64,000 nucleotides of DNA from Allacma fusca (Eukaryota; Arthropoda; Collembola; Symphypleona; Sminthuridae). The number at the start of each line of letters is the position of its first letter. The first letter of the stretch is position 1. Below the pieces are notes generated by a model, which was not told the origin of the DNA, ran no database searches, and saw only the letters and a list, made by a program, of their open reading frames with translations. The stretch lies in assembly GCA_947179485.1 (NCBI GenBank), contig OX359246.1, forward strand, positions 35,381,632 through 35,445,631. Direction: 5' to 3'. Both the position numbers and the translations under genes were made by a program. This document shows positions 49,807 through 62,334 of this stretch, one piece after another.

Positions 49807-51257
49807 ATATGTCGGGATGGTACACAAGTTTATTTTAAAATCGTGTCATGTATTATGACTCAGATAACGACAGTGTCGTAGGTTAGGTAAGACGTTCCGA
49901 AGAAGAACTTTACATAGAGATTACTATATTGCGGCGCCAAAAATTTGCGTCCCGAGGTAAACCATTATACAGAAGGTAGATTGTATTGAGAATGCCGGAC
50001 GACTACATTTAAGTACATAGTATTTGAGTTTGGCATACTGTTAGACATTACAAATATACTGTTGAGCATTTGTAGGAAGTATGTACGATAAAGTACGGTA
50101 CTTCACATATTATGATTAGCCTGACCAGTGCCGACCCTGTAGCACTAGGTTCATGCATTAGATATTGATTAACCTTTTATTGTTTTGTCTAATGTTTACC
50201 CATTATCTCTCTTTGTTCATAGAGTTAACTTTGTTGGGTTTTCCACTTTTCCACAATTAACCCTTTTCTGATCAACCCTATTTTGTATTATTACCTTACC
50301 AGACCTCACCATCGACCTTTGACTTCCCTGTCCAAAGTGCTCTGAAGTACATATTAGCTTATTATTAGTACGTGGTCCAGATTCCATCCGACAATACGCG
50401 CACACATAGAATTTAGCCATATTATATTTACTTCAGTTTGCAGCTTACACTTCACTTACGAACTAAATACAGTGCGTACAAACAACAATAATAATTAAAC
50501 TACTTTATTCATCCAAATATTTGGATATTGAAAACATAGGACAAACAGTGTGAGCGTAAGTATAGATGCAGGAGCAACTTTGACTTCTTGACATGCTATG
50601 TACTTGAAATAACACATAAAGCTACGTGAAGTAAGTAACAGCCCAGACCTATGGGTCATTCTAGCAAAAATACCACTATAACGATTAGCGGGAGATTGTA
50701 AATTTTGCGAGCGTATATAAATACTGGTTGAAATATGCCCCATTCACACTGAGACAGAATTTGGACTTGGTGTTTTGAAAAAAATAAGCATAATTATCTC
50801 AAATATTTGTTGGAACGTTTTAGTAACATTGTGGGTTATTTCTAAATGAAAATTTTTCTTCTATTATAATTATTAAGGTTCTATATTAAAGTTTTCGTGT
50901 TAAAGCGTTTAAAGTTTCATCAATAATAATGTTGTCGTATTAGGACCATTGGTGAGTCTACAAAACATTCCCCACCAATTTTGATTGTTATTGCAGGAAT
51001 ATATTATACCATCCGTCGAGAGTATGGATCCAGGAAATCTTGTGGCACATTCCTTTCCGCGGTTACTACGAACTTGAACTTCCGCCAGTAGTGGGAATAT
51101 TAAAACGGAATAAAAGCAGCTATGAATCTCTTCGAGAGCTGAAGAGTAGTAGATGTAGCAAATATAGGCTGTGAATAGCACAGCAATTAACCTCACTGTA
51201 ACTGAGCCGATTACCGTTTCAGAGACTGGAAAGGGAGAAGTTACATGCTCTTAAGAG
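49807..51257. other. Non-coding, nothing recognised
   Basis: The first 100 bases still match the 3' flank of the helicase genes. The rest contains only short frames without motifs. Confidence 0.4.
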
Positions 51258-52121
51258 TAGGGATTGTCGATTTGAAAATGCCATGGCATATTGGGCATTT
51301 TCAACTTTGGACAAATACGTAGATTTTGGGCATATTCGGCATTTTGGGCATATTCAGTTCAAATTTTCGGATCGATTACCTTTTCCAGACGTCATTGGTC
51401 GGTGCTACTACTTCCACTTGCTACTACTGCACACTACCCCCCTCACATCGTTATAACTAAAAACGATTACTCGACGGTTTTAGCACACAGGTAAATAAAT
51501 CTGGTCAGTAGACAATTGCAGAAGTTGTAGTTTTTAAAACGTCTAACCATTGTTACTACTGGACAAAACACATTTTGGAACTATGCCAACCTCGAAGCAC
51601 TGGTCAGAAAATTTAAGATTTTATTTATGCTGGAGGCGGAGCAACTGCTACAGATGATGAAAATTATACAAATCAAAGTTCTGATGGAGAGGATTTGTTG
51701 ATGACGTATTTATCACTCGAGTCTTCTGATTAACTTTATACAAAATGCAACAAATTCATCAATAATTCAATATAAAATGTCTGTATGATACACAGCGAGT
51801 ATCTTTTCAAATATAATACATTTAAACAAAATTGTCATGTACGCCTTTAATAGGATTTAATTTTAATAGTGAATAGTTGCATTTTTGGCTCGATTGTATT
51901 ACTGAGTTTTACCTACCAGAAATGCAGAATATTCCCGGCTGAAAATGACTAAAATGTCGAATATGCCCAAAATTCCGAATATGCCCTGCCGAAAATGCCC
52001 AAATTCAGGGCATTTTCCCAATGTGCCAATATGCCCAAAAATATGGCACGTTGGCGGGCATTTTGGGCATATTCAGCTTGGCAGGCATATATGCCAGGGC
52101 ATTTTCAATCGACGTTCCCTA
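51258..52121. mobile_element. hAT-like element, GGGCATATTC word array
   Basis: Left end TAGGGATTGTCGATTTGAAA and mirrored right end TAGGGAACGTCGATTGAAAA, with perfect 8-bp flanks cttaagag (51250-51257, 52122-52129). The sides repeat GGGCATTTTGGGCATATTC-like words inwards. No transposase. Confidence 0.93.
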
Positions 52122-52129
52122 CTTAAGAG

Positions 52130-53746
52130 TACGGATTGACAAATGAAATCATTGTCATTATTATGCAATATTATTGTTTAAAATTTTGGGCTAATCCAAT
52201 ATCTACTAAATTTCTCAATGGAAATACCTACGCGTACGCGGTAATTAATACAAATTGCCATGCAAAAGTCATTTTTCCACTAAATACTGATCCAAACTGT
52301 GGACCTTTTATCAGTTTTGGACCCCTATGCAGATTTAAGTTTATACGACAAGCGGACGTCCATTTACAACCCTTCCTCAAATAATTATTCCCAACCTCAA
52401 AAACAACTCAAGTTTAAATTCTAAAACATTCACTTTGGATGGTTATAGTGAGTGTCTTGTCAAGGTACGTAATACAGTGTATATCGTCGTTGAAGAGGCA
52501 AAATGATCTACATGCTATACAAACAACACAGCATGTAGATTATTTTGCCAGGATAATTCGTAATATTTTCGGGAATTTGATATTAAAAAAATGGTCACTC
52601 GAGAGATTAAAATAAAAAATGAGGTTTAAAAAAAACAAAACGAAGATGCTTTTACCACTCTAAAAAGAGAAAAACTAGCATTATTTGGTATGGGAGGAAT
52701 TAGGGCAATAATGAACGAAACAAAGCATCTCGGGTGCTACCGAATAATATATTATGTATACGTATGTGTTTTCAAGGGGGGGTAAGTGCATATCTACGCT
52801 TTGCGTTTTTTACGAAAACGAATTTTTTCAAAAGTTGAAAATTCTAATTTTTGCGAATGAGTAAAAAAGCATCTTCGTAATTAACTGAAATTAGCACTGA
52901 ATGAGACCAAGTTTTTCTTTTTTTAAATGTCTTTACTTTTTTAAGCTTTACTTCAGGTGTGTGCAGGCGGAGTATTTATTTGGTAAAATTGCGAGGTTCA
53001 TTGATAACTGGAAAGTGTATATGATGTCCTTACTGGCAGCAAAATTAAAATTTCTTGTCTGTTCTATTTATTCAGCCTTATAGAAGACACTTTCAAGTCA
53101 TGCTGCGATTTATTAACTTTTACTTCAGAATCATGACAACTTTTGGCTAACGAATTTTTGGCTTCACAATCTTGTTTGTTGTACGTAATTTTAAAACATG
53201 TAATGCTAATCGTAAGACCTTTTTGGGATCAAAGCAGCCAATAGTTTTTAAAACATAGTCAGGCAAATCGCAGAGTAAAGTACCAAAAAAAATGGTTTGT
53301 CGTGTTAATCTGTCACTAGTATTTGGAAAAATCGTGACTGGATTTTAAAAAATTGCAATAACGTTGATACGAACTCAAAAGGTTCGGGCATACGCTTTAC
53401 TCGTGTTGGTTTACAGCCACATTTCTCAACTCAAATTACTAAACTAATAAAACAACCACACATAATTTATATGTAGTGATTTTTAAATTTTTCATAAGCA
53501 TGTGTAGTTATTTTCTGGATAAAGTGTGATTTCTTGGTAGTGGATGTATTTCCCTTGGCGCAACTTCCTCGTAGGAAGCGTGCACATATACGTTTCATTT
53601 TTGGGGGAGGGAGGGGGTCTTGAAGCTGATGATTTTGTGTATACTAAGTGGGGTGTGGATAACCTGAAATACAGTACATGAAATACTCATGGTTTTATGT
53701 TCTGTAGTAGTGACTACTGTAGAAGTAAATATATGTACATGAGACC
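52130..53746. other. Non-coding; contains a strong hairpin at 52493-52553
   Basis: No gene. At 52493-52553 a near-perfect inverted repeat (GGCAAAATGATCTACATGCT against its mirror) forms a stem of about 20 bp with a short loop. It is preceded by TATCGTCGTTGAAGAGG, a lead-in also seen near 17495, 25799, 42348 and 58990. Confidence 0.5.
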
Positions 53747-54100
53747 CAGGGGTTGGATTTTTGTAATAAGACGGGAAGATTCTTCCCAGGGAAAAAATAT
53801 TTCTGGCAGGAAAAATCTGAAAGGGAAGGGATTTATTTTTACGAACAGGGATTTTTTAAATCGTTGACCTTTTTTGGCAGGGATTTTCAAATTTGTTGGC
53901 GTGTTTCAGGGAAATTTGTTAACCAAACAGGATTTTTGGCTTGATTGGCCAAATTTGCCAGGGCTTTCACGTCTTGTAAGGGATTTATTTTGCCAACAGG
54001 GATTTTGGAAATCGTTAAGAACCTACCAGCAGGGAGATAATAGTCAGCAGGGAAATTCAGAAATGATCTTCCAGGGAGATTTACAAAAATCCAAACCCTG
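53747..54100. mobile_element. hAT-like MITE, CAGGG..GATTTTTGT family (second copy)
   Basis: Ends CAGGGGTTGGATTTTTGTAA and their mirror, with flanks atgagacc (53739-53746) and atgagagc (54101-54108), one mismatch. The interior repeats GGGATTTTTAAATCG-like words, as at 3580-3971. Confidence 0.85.
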
Positions 54101-54744
54101 ATGAGAGCATGTATGTGTGTATGAAAGTGAGTAATGCCCATACGGGTTATGTAATGATTCAATAATTAGTAAATAATTTATTTTATAAGTATGTATGGTT
54201 GCAGTATGATCAGTCTGTCCATTTACACGATTTGAATGAACTTGTAGCACTGCAGATGTCGAAAGTAACTCGGGCTGGTAGCCAAACCTAAGAACGAAAG
54301 AAACAATTGTATAATCAGTCACAATTTATAAAATTGCAGATATTGACACAGGTCAGGGATTCACGAATAGTCACAATTTTCCTACTAGCAATTAGTGGCA
54401 CAATCAGGAAATTATAAATGAGAAAACTGAATTCCATAGCACATAACAACGAGGTTGCTTACCAAAAGCTTTGGCAGTTGACTTGGAACTGATCCTGTTG
54501 TTCGAAAAGAGTTGAAAACCAGCGATGAGGAAGCAATTTGAAACTTGCTTCGTTGAAGTTGTTTTCCAACAGACATCGGCATTAGAGTAGAACGAAGTGA
54601 GAACCAGTGAGATTCTAGCTACTATTGTTGAAGGAGCTGACTAGCAATGAGAGAACTGCTTACACTACAAACACGCATAATGTTATGTAATAATAACCTC
54701 ATTTGATAATTACATAAGCATAGGAATCTAGCATTTTACATTAT

Positions 54745-54825
54745 CAGACTTGACTGTCAAGTAAGACTCCAGCTTGAACGTGACTTGTAATACTCACGGT
54801 AGACTTGAATTTGCGCACAGCACTG
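54745..54825. mobile_element. Right-end fragment of a CTTGACTTGACC-type element
   Basis: Ends in TTTGCGCACAGCACTG, the mirror of CAGTGCTGTGCGC, and carries AGACTTGA/CTTGAACGTGACTTG words like the element at 33014-34013. No left end is seen. Confidence 0.5.
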
Positions 54826-55400
54826 CATCAAACCCCAGAATTCGAGTTCAGCATATGTGGAATTCCAGCTTTGCATATAAAATCATCAGTAAAGTCACGG
54901 GTGGACAAACGCATCGTGTTGCAATATCATAATACTCTAAAATGTTTGTATGTACATATGTACACATTCACATGCATTAAGTATAGTGGGCATTAAGACG
55001 ATTAAAAATAAAGGTACGTACTTAAAAGTGTATGGAAATTTTTCGCACTATTGGTAATATACTGATATGACGTGTATTTAATTATTTAAATTTTACGTGT
55101 GTTATTGTATTCTGTAAGTAAACACTAAATTTAGAAAAGTGCTTTACAAACCAACGTAAATCCTTCATTTCCTTAACAGAATGCAGATTATTTGTACTAA
55201 TTTTTAACATTTCTCTTCATTTCATTGTAGCAGTTTATTTATCTATATGTATGTATGTTTATTGTGTTTCTGAGTCTGCTCATACACAAAAGTACACTTA
55301 TAATTTTACAATAATTTGCGATTACTATAATTATTTGATATACATATTGTCACAATTGTTTCTTCTTTTCAGTATCCTTTTCAGTTATTTCTTGAGGTTT
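54826..55400. other. Non-coding, nothing recognised
   Basis: AT-rich DNA with no motif-bearing frame. Confidence 0.4.
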
Positions 55401-55409
55401 TTTGTAATT

Positions 55410-56705
55410 TTAGCACTGATGTCCAGACTCATAATAAAGGTTGCTTAGTATAATTGGGTTAGAGCTACACAACAGATTTTCGAGAGTTCTTTCTGAGGTT
55501 TCATGTTCTTGCCTTAAATTGTGCTTGACCCTTAAGTTTTGTAGTTTGGAACAATCTACAATTAAATGTTGTATCGAGGTTTGGGGATGTTTACATAGTA
55601 AGCATGCCTTATTCGGTATAATTTCTATTGTATTCTGTTTCCAAGTAAATTTAGCTTCTAATGGGTTTGATAATCGTAATTGAGCAATTAGTCTTATTTT
55701 GTACATAGGTAGGTTACACGTGAGATACCATGGAGCTGATGTAGCCTTTAACAGATATTTATACCTCGGGTTCTGTGGAGAGATCATTATTTTATCTAGG
55801 TCTTCTATGTAGGATTTCATAGTTGTGGCTTGAATAATGGAGTCATAATTTTTCTCAATCCAATCTGGTGTAATTTCTTCCTAGTTTACAAAAACGTCTA
55901 GTTCTTCTAACTTCTCTTACTTTAGTAGCCCAGTTCCATACAGGCTGAAGTTGTGACTCTTGGTCTATAGCTATGAGTTTCTGTAGAGTTATATACGGGT
56001 ATCTATCCGGACTCATTTGCAATATTTTATGTAAGTACATTAACGCAAGTTTGAGAATAGTGCATCCTATTTTATACCTTCCTGCTTCTATGCGTAGGGA
56101 GTGGTTGGACACTCTTGCTGGCATAATCCACCATCATCTGAGATACCCAAAAATAAAGGTATATGCCTTATTTGTGGACTACCGCAGGGCCTTTGACTCG
56201 GTCTGCCACAAGCTCCTATGGAGAAAGCTCCATTCAGTAGGTTTAAATGGGAAAATAATCAGAGTATTACAAAGTATATACTCCCAGGCTAGACTCAGAG
56301 TACGTGCATTCGAAGGTTATACTAATTTTCAGGATATAAATGAGGGGGTACTACAAGGGGTGATTCTATCGCCGCTTCTATTCTCACTTTTCATTGCTGA
56401 CATGGAAACGTTCTTCAATGTCAACCAAGCACAGGGCATAAGCATTAATCACAGTCACCATTCTGACATTAATGTATGCGGACGATAATGTCATTCTTGC
56501 TAACAGCCCGAGTGACTTAAGAAGAAAAATTTGTTCTATTACAGCAATATTGTGAATTAAACCAATTACTGGTTAACGACACCAAAACGAAGGTTCTAAT
56601 ATTCGCCAAAGTGCAACCCAGAAAGATACCTGAGTTCTATGTTGGAAATAAAGCGTTGGAAGTAGTGAAGGAATATATATATCTTGGTGTCCCCTTTATT
56701 TATCT
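55410..56705. mobile_element. LINE fragment with inverted 5' part (twin-priming structure)
   Basis: The minus strand from about 56125 to 55410 encodes a LINE ORF2 C-terminus: a WNWATKVREVRR stretch and a zinc finger CLLCK..QHLIVDC at 55620-55560. The plus strand from about 56130 to 56705 encodes the reverse transcriptase palm of a LINE (FVDYRRAFDSV, GVLQGVILSPLLF, MYADDNVIL at about 56473), with a frameshift near 56450. The two halves meet head to head near 56128. The element is dead. Whether both halves come from one element is inferred. Confidence 0.7.
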
Positions 56706-57720
56706 ATAGGATTTTGTCTTTTAATATCTTAGTTTATGGTGGTATAAATTATATGCTTCAATAATTAATACTTGTCCATCATTATTAATTATATGGTTTC
56801 CCATCAGTGCTTTCAGAATCTACATCGAAAACAATAAATATTCTGTTTGCCTTCCCTGGTCCAGAAACCTGTTATTAACTTTCCCAGTAGTGGAATTATT
56901 TCAGATAGTAAACATGTAATTCGCATTTATTGCGTGAATCATTACGCAACAAAGGTGAACTTAAGACTCCTGTGAGACAGAATGTTCTCAACAGCATTGT
57001 TTCAAGGACACAGTATGCAGAAAAATAATTCCCCTCTCCAGCCCACATATGGGAATGACTCATAATGTATTTCCAAGTTCTTCATCAAGTTTGTTTCAAT
57101 TTTTTTGAAATCACCTTCAATGACATAAGTTAGTAAGTCGAGCGATGCTGTACGTACACACATACGCTAATTGTAAGTTCATCTACTATTTGGAAATTTT
57201 CGGATTACTTTCACAATTTTAACTAGATTACTGCGATTACAAATGTATGAATTTGATGTGTGTATTTTCAGTAATCCTGGATTATTATAATCCGGAGTAC
57301 GTCCAGCATTTCTCCCTCCATATGTTTACTCAGGGTGCCCAGAAGCCTTGATTTGGTCAGGACTGTCCTGATTTGAGGTAGGGTCACCTGATACTCAGAT
57401 GAGCTTGAATTTATGATTTAGTCCTGATTTCAAAGTTGACAAAAATATCTTTTTGTTGCATTTTGGGGCAAAGTGACTAAAATTTGTCATAACATCATAA
57501 TACTAACAGAGAATATATACACATGAACCGAACCTAACTGCATCCCTGTGTGTAAAATGGTTTTAATAGCTTAATTAGAATGCATTGCAAAAATAAATCA
57601 CACACATAAGTAAAGGTGATAATACTAATGAATGAAATAGTAATGGTACTTCATAATAGCGCAATAATAATTTGAATTTCTGCTCAAATCCTTCTTATGA
57701 GTCGCTAAAATTCACTTTTT
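56706..57720. other. Non-coding; weak CAGGGTG repeat end near 57331
   Basis: No gene. A CAGGGTGCCC near 57331 followed by GGGTCACCTGA near 57384 could be a tiny degenerate inverted-repeat element, but flanks do not match. Confidence 0.3.
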
Positions 57721-57729
57721 TGATTTATT

Positions 57730-57870
57730 CTCATCTTCAACAGCTACAATGCAAACAGTGAAAAGAAACAATGAAATCATTAATACCTTACAGTCAGATT
57801 CAAATGAACAGATTAGAAGAAATCTCGTCAACCAAGATGCGGAAAGTTCAGAGACCAGAAACCAATCTTT
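57730..57870 (+). pseudogene. Relic of TMEM53 exon 1 (unit C)
   Basis: Same relic as at 37780-37930: CATCTTCAACAGCTACAATG through GAAAGTTCAGAGACCAGAAA, similar to exon 1 of TMEM53 with its upstream flank but without an open frame. Confidence 0.6.
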
Positions 57871-58740
57871 GTACCCCAGTGTTACCCAATATTAACTTGC
57901 AATTACAAATGGAACAAACGAATTTTGCATGACTTAACCCTTACGAGAGATAAGTGGCGGAGGGCAAACGTTTCTGCACCTATTATAAATTATTGCGATA
58001 GTTCAATTAATACAAATCATTAGACTCTAAATCCCAAAGTTAACATGGGCAAGCAGGCAACTTTCCTAAACACAATTTACGAAAGGTGGGAAAAGGCCGA
58101 AAAATCAACTTTATGTGAACTTTTCGATGCGCAATCTTTGGAAGCTCGCTATCACATAATGTGGGAATATACATACACAAAACCAGTAATTCAGAGGACT
58201 TCTGGAAAGCTTTTACACCGAAGGCATATCTTGGCGATATTACACGATCAAAATGATCAAAACAACCTTGAGCCAAAAAGACTACATCAACCTCCCTTTT
58301 CTGGATACTTGACATTAAGGTTAGAGAATGCGTACGTTATCCATTTAGAAATCTGAGAGTTCAAGGAAAACTACAAAGGTTAAGAATACCTTTAAAGTTA
58401 TGAATATTGTAAGATAAATATCAGTGTAAAACTCCGTAATCAAGTTGTAAGGACTAAAGCCAAAAAAAATCGAGTGAATAAATTACTATTATTAATATAA
58501 AGGGTTGTAAAATGTTTTCAATATCGTGAAAACTTGTTCAAAATAATTTTTTCCCAGTGTTTTATTGTGAGAATCCAGTACCAGACTCATATTTGGAAGA
58601 TGTGAAATTGTGGAAGGGAGTATAGTTGAGACTTACGTCAGCAGTGAAGACTCACCTTCCACGGTAGAGTAAACTTCATTCGCATCTTCAAAAGCTACAG
58701 TACAAACACTAAAGCAAAACAGTAAAAACATCATCTGAAA

Positions 58741-60118
58741 ATGCTTAATAAACTGAGCTTTACATTTAATGTCGAATACCCTAAAAAAGTTAACGACTAT
58801 ACCCCACAATCAGATCGCAATGAACAGGGAAGAAGCCATCTCAAAAGCCAAGATATTGAAAGTAAGGGAGACCAGAAAACTATGGTCATTGTTTTGTTTG
58901 GTTGGACTGGAGCAAAGGACAAACAATTGGCCAAGTATTCGGATATTTATTTAAACAGGGGGTTCGTGTTTTTAATAATTTAATATTAACATATCGTTGG
59001 TGAAGATGTAACAGGGCGTCAATGAATTTTCAATAGGTGCAAAATATGATCAATATGCAACTCAGAGTGCAACATATTTCATTTATTTTTTACATGTAAT
59101 GAAATTGTTTGTAGATAGTTTTCCTTTTAGTGCAATCTGAAAAATAAAAATGGTTTGATCTCTTCACTTGCGATTTTATAATTTATTAATATTACGGAGT
59201 AAATATATAAATAAAATAATAAGATAAATAGCGAATAAATTGACCGTCAAAAATGTTTATCAATTTCTGAAATTTAGTATGTACTTGCAGATGCATAGTC
59301 GTTCGTTGCATCATTCCCGTAATGACAATAATCGTTAATCAACAGAAGATAAATTTACTAGGAGCTCAACTTGTAAACCAATTACGAGAAAAAAAAATTT
59401 ACGCACATCCAATATTTTTTCATACGTTTTCAAGTGGTGGAGCTTACATGTACAGTTATGTGCTTAAAGAAATTGCGAGGCAAACAAATCCCGCGGAATT
59501 CGACATTCGAGGAACAATTTTGGATTCTGGTCCCGTTTGCCCGACTTTTAAAACAGCCCATGCTGCTGTTAAGAAAGTTTTCAGTACTTTCATGCGATTT
59601 AATTTCGGGCTTGCAACTCTCGTCTCAATTGTGTTGATTGCAATATCTCACGTTGTAAAAATGTATGTTTCCCTCAAAATTGCTTGGATAACCAGTGCTT
59701 CTAGTACAATGAGAGGACCCAAGGAAAAAATATTAGAGAAGTATCCGCTTTGCGACTACCAAACTCGAATTTGGAAGCTAAAAAATCATGCATTCTTGTT
59801 CCTCTACTCCGAGATGGATGATATTAGTCCTGCGAAAGAAGTGGAGGAAGTTGCAGCTGCTATCCGGGAGAGAGGGGGCTCTGCTCAGCTTGTTAAATTT
59901 GAGGGGTCGGACCATGTTTTGCATTACAAAATGTATCCAACGGTAAAAGTCAATTTTAAATTCCTTGTAATACTTAAGCGAAACTTTTTACTCATAATTT
60001 TAATAAACAGAATTTCATTTAAATCTTTAACTTGCAGGAGTATGTTTCTGCAGTTACCAAGTTTATTGACGAGACAATGGAGTCTAATATTGGTCCGGCC
60101 ATTTATTGGGATGAATAG
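58741..60118 (+). CDS. TMEM53-like (DUF829) copy C, apparently intact
   Basis: Three exons, 58741-58961, 59291-59942 and 60038-60118 (TAG), join in frame with GT..AG borders to 317 residues, somewhat longer than animal TMEM53 (about 280). Exon 1 carries the family motif GWTGAKDKQLAKYSDIYL. Exon 2 has a nucleophile-elbow-like FSSGG (Ser122), ILDSGP, a hydrophobic segment near FGLATLVSIVLIAIS, YSEMDD (Asp250/251) and SDHVLH (His282/285), so a Ser-Asp-His set of an alpha/beta-hydrolase fold is possible. Exon 3 gives EYVSAVTKFIDET. Known relatives are membrane proteins of the nuclear envelope/ER; enzymatic activity is unproven in the family. The first 40 residues are lineage-specific. It is the only one of three copies here with clean splice sites and frame. 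Confidence 0.87.
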
Positions 60119-60739
60119 AATTAAACGTTTAAGGCTGCGAAATTAACTTGGGTTAGTTAAACAAACCGTAATTGGTATTTAGATTTTTAAGAATTACAAA
60201 TATATGCTGTTTGTTTATAATTATTAAAGCTGAGCGCAATTGGCATTCCTGTTGGTTTAGTTGTTGTTTCTCTGGTGAGGGTTCAGGTGGAGCTTCGAAA
60301 CTCTTAGGGTAACGTAGCTAGTGTTATGAAGGCTGTGTTAGTAAATAATGGCATACACTCTTATTCAAATAGTTTGCATAGATATCGACATGTAGCGACA
60401 ATATATGTACATGTTTGGTTGGTCCTACTAATAGTACATTAAGATATACATTGTTATCTTATATATACATGCAGATATTATTTGTTTTCACAACGTCATT
60501 TGACATTAATTCAAGTGAAACAATTTGTTGTTAAACTTAATTAGCTAATTTATTGGTACTAGTAGAAAGCCCTGCTCAGCAGGGAAAATTACTCATAGGT
60601 TTTACTCTTACATAGACGCTAGAATATGCTTGAGAATAATGAGATTTAAGACTTTTATATATATTAAATAGAATAATCCAAATAAAATATCATGGTTGAG
60701 CGTGTCTCCAACTTTACATCTGTTGTTTAACCAATATGT
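60119..60739. repeat. Duplicated 3' flank of TMEM53 copy C
   Basis: Matches 43451-43788 for its first 330 bases. The rest is the segment lost in unit B at the LINE insertion. Confidence 0.55.
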
Positions 60740-61243
60740 CACAACTACTTTCCACCTGTGGTTAAACCAACAGGTTAACTCAACTCGTTGTTAGTTGAAC
60801 CAATGGCTCCAAACCACTCTCTACCCTTGGTTAAACCAATGGGTCTATCCAACTCTCCGCCTGTTATGTAACCAATAGGTCGCAACAACTTTCCACCTGT
60901 GGTTAAACCAACAGGTCAACTCTACTCGCCTTTGGTTGAACCAATGGGTCCCAACCACTCTCCACCCTTGGTAAAACCAATGGGTCCCAACCACTCTCCA
61001 CCCTTGGTAAAACCAATGGGTCCCAACCACTCTCCACCCTTGGTAAAACCAATGGGTCCCAACCACTCTCCACCCTTGGTAAAACCAATGGGTCCCAACC
61101 ACTCTCCACCCTTGGTAAAACCAATGGGTCCCAACCACTCTCCACCCTTGGTAAAACCAATGGGTCCCAACCACTCTCCACCCTTGGTAAAACCAATGGG
61201 TCCCAACCACTCTCCACCCTTGGTAAAACCAATGGGTCCCAAC
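60740..61243. repeat. 36-bp minisatellite
   Basis: About eight essentially identical 36-bp units (CCAATGGGTCCCAACCACTC plus TCCACCCTTGGTAAAA) fill about 60935-61243. Upstream, from 60740, are several diverged units (AACCAACAGGTTAACTCAAC-like). Since 36 is divisible by three, reading frames stay open on both strands. The frames of 106-154 codons are repeat artefacts, not genes. There are no spacers, so it is not a CRISPR. Confidence 0.93.
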
Positions 61244-62334
61244 CAAGTATTTTATTTACATATATTTATAGTCGCATGCAAATGTCAAAATAGTAACAAC
61301 AAAAATTACCTACCTGAAAAGGTTGAAGCCGTGGGAATGATGAATTCTTCAGTGAATGTTTGATTTGAATGGTGTGATTCGGTGAGCTCGTTATTCGTTA
61401 TGAGAATGGCTTGCGTCGTAGAGATAGGCAGGAGTGGAGTTCCGATCCAAGCTAACAATTATACGATGCACGATGAGGAGAGAATTGCTTATGGGATATA
61501 AGTACTCTTGCCATCTATTGGTGTTTGTGGAAAGTAAATGAAGCAGAAGAGCGCGTACGATGAGGGGAGGATTGCTTATGGTATGGTATATATGTACTCT
61601 TGGCATCCATTGGTGCTTGAAGCAGAAGAGCGCGCAATTTGAAAAGCCACAGACTCCATCAAGTGGCCGTTATAATGTAGAGATAACCTTATGTCTATTA
61701 TTTTTAGCATAATTGCAGCATAAATGCATGGTGATACAAACATGATGTTTCCCTCCATAATCTTTTCAGGTCAAAGGAGTCGTATAATTTTCATCAAAAT
61801 CAGTAGGTTTCTTACTTAGTGCGGTCTACTGCGTTTCTGTACAAAATGTAATTATACAATTAGATTATTGCGCTTCTGCGATTATAAATACATATACGAA
61901 AACATGCACGTCAAGAGTACATGTATATGTTATTATGGCGCTATCCTAATTATATAAAGAGTATAATTTTATTAAATTGTAAGTTGTAATTCTGATCGTA
62001 CTAATTCAGATATTATGTGGAAACAAATGCTATTGCATTAATGTGTGTATTGCAATACTCAAAGATATGGTCAACCGAAAAAAAAATTCATATAAGCATC
62101 ACGTATACAAACACCTTTGCGTATACATATATAGAAATGTACTTATGTGAAGTGTAACACTGCATCAAGAGTATCTTTTGTTGTATTTAAATAAATCAAG
62201 AAAATTTAAAATGGTTTTTAGACAACGTAAGAAAACATCTACTGTTTACTTTAAACTTCAAAAGCTTGAACCAAAAATCTTTGAGCTGAACTACCTCGTC
62301 TGTAAATTAAATAACACTGCCTAGGAGGGGTAGC
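61244..62334. other. Non-coding; 90-bp tandem duplication and unit flank
   Basis: 61467-61650 holds two copies of a block of about 90 bp (CGATGAGG..GAAGCAGAAGAGCGCG). 61740-61960 matches the spacer at 34430-34640 and 13560-13730. From 61975 it matches 48146 onward after the LINE. Confidence 0.5.

Noticed and set aside
57331-57395. A tiny inverted-repeat element with a CAGGGTG end
   Set aside because: The inverted match is short and the flanks do not show a target duplication.
60935-61243. Regular repeats suggestive of a CRISPR array
   Set aside because: Units are contiguous with no unique spacers, and the surroundings are eukaryotic.
60899-61363. Open frames of 106-154 codons with 12-residue repeats on both strands
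   Set aside because: They arise because the minisatellite unit is 36 bp. All frames are open together and no splice or family signal supports a protein.
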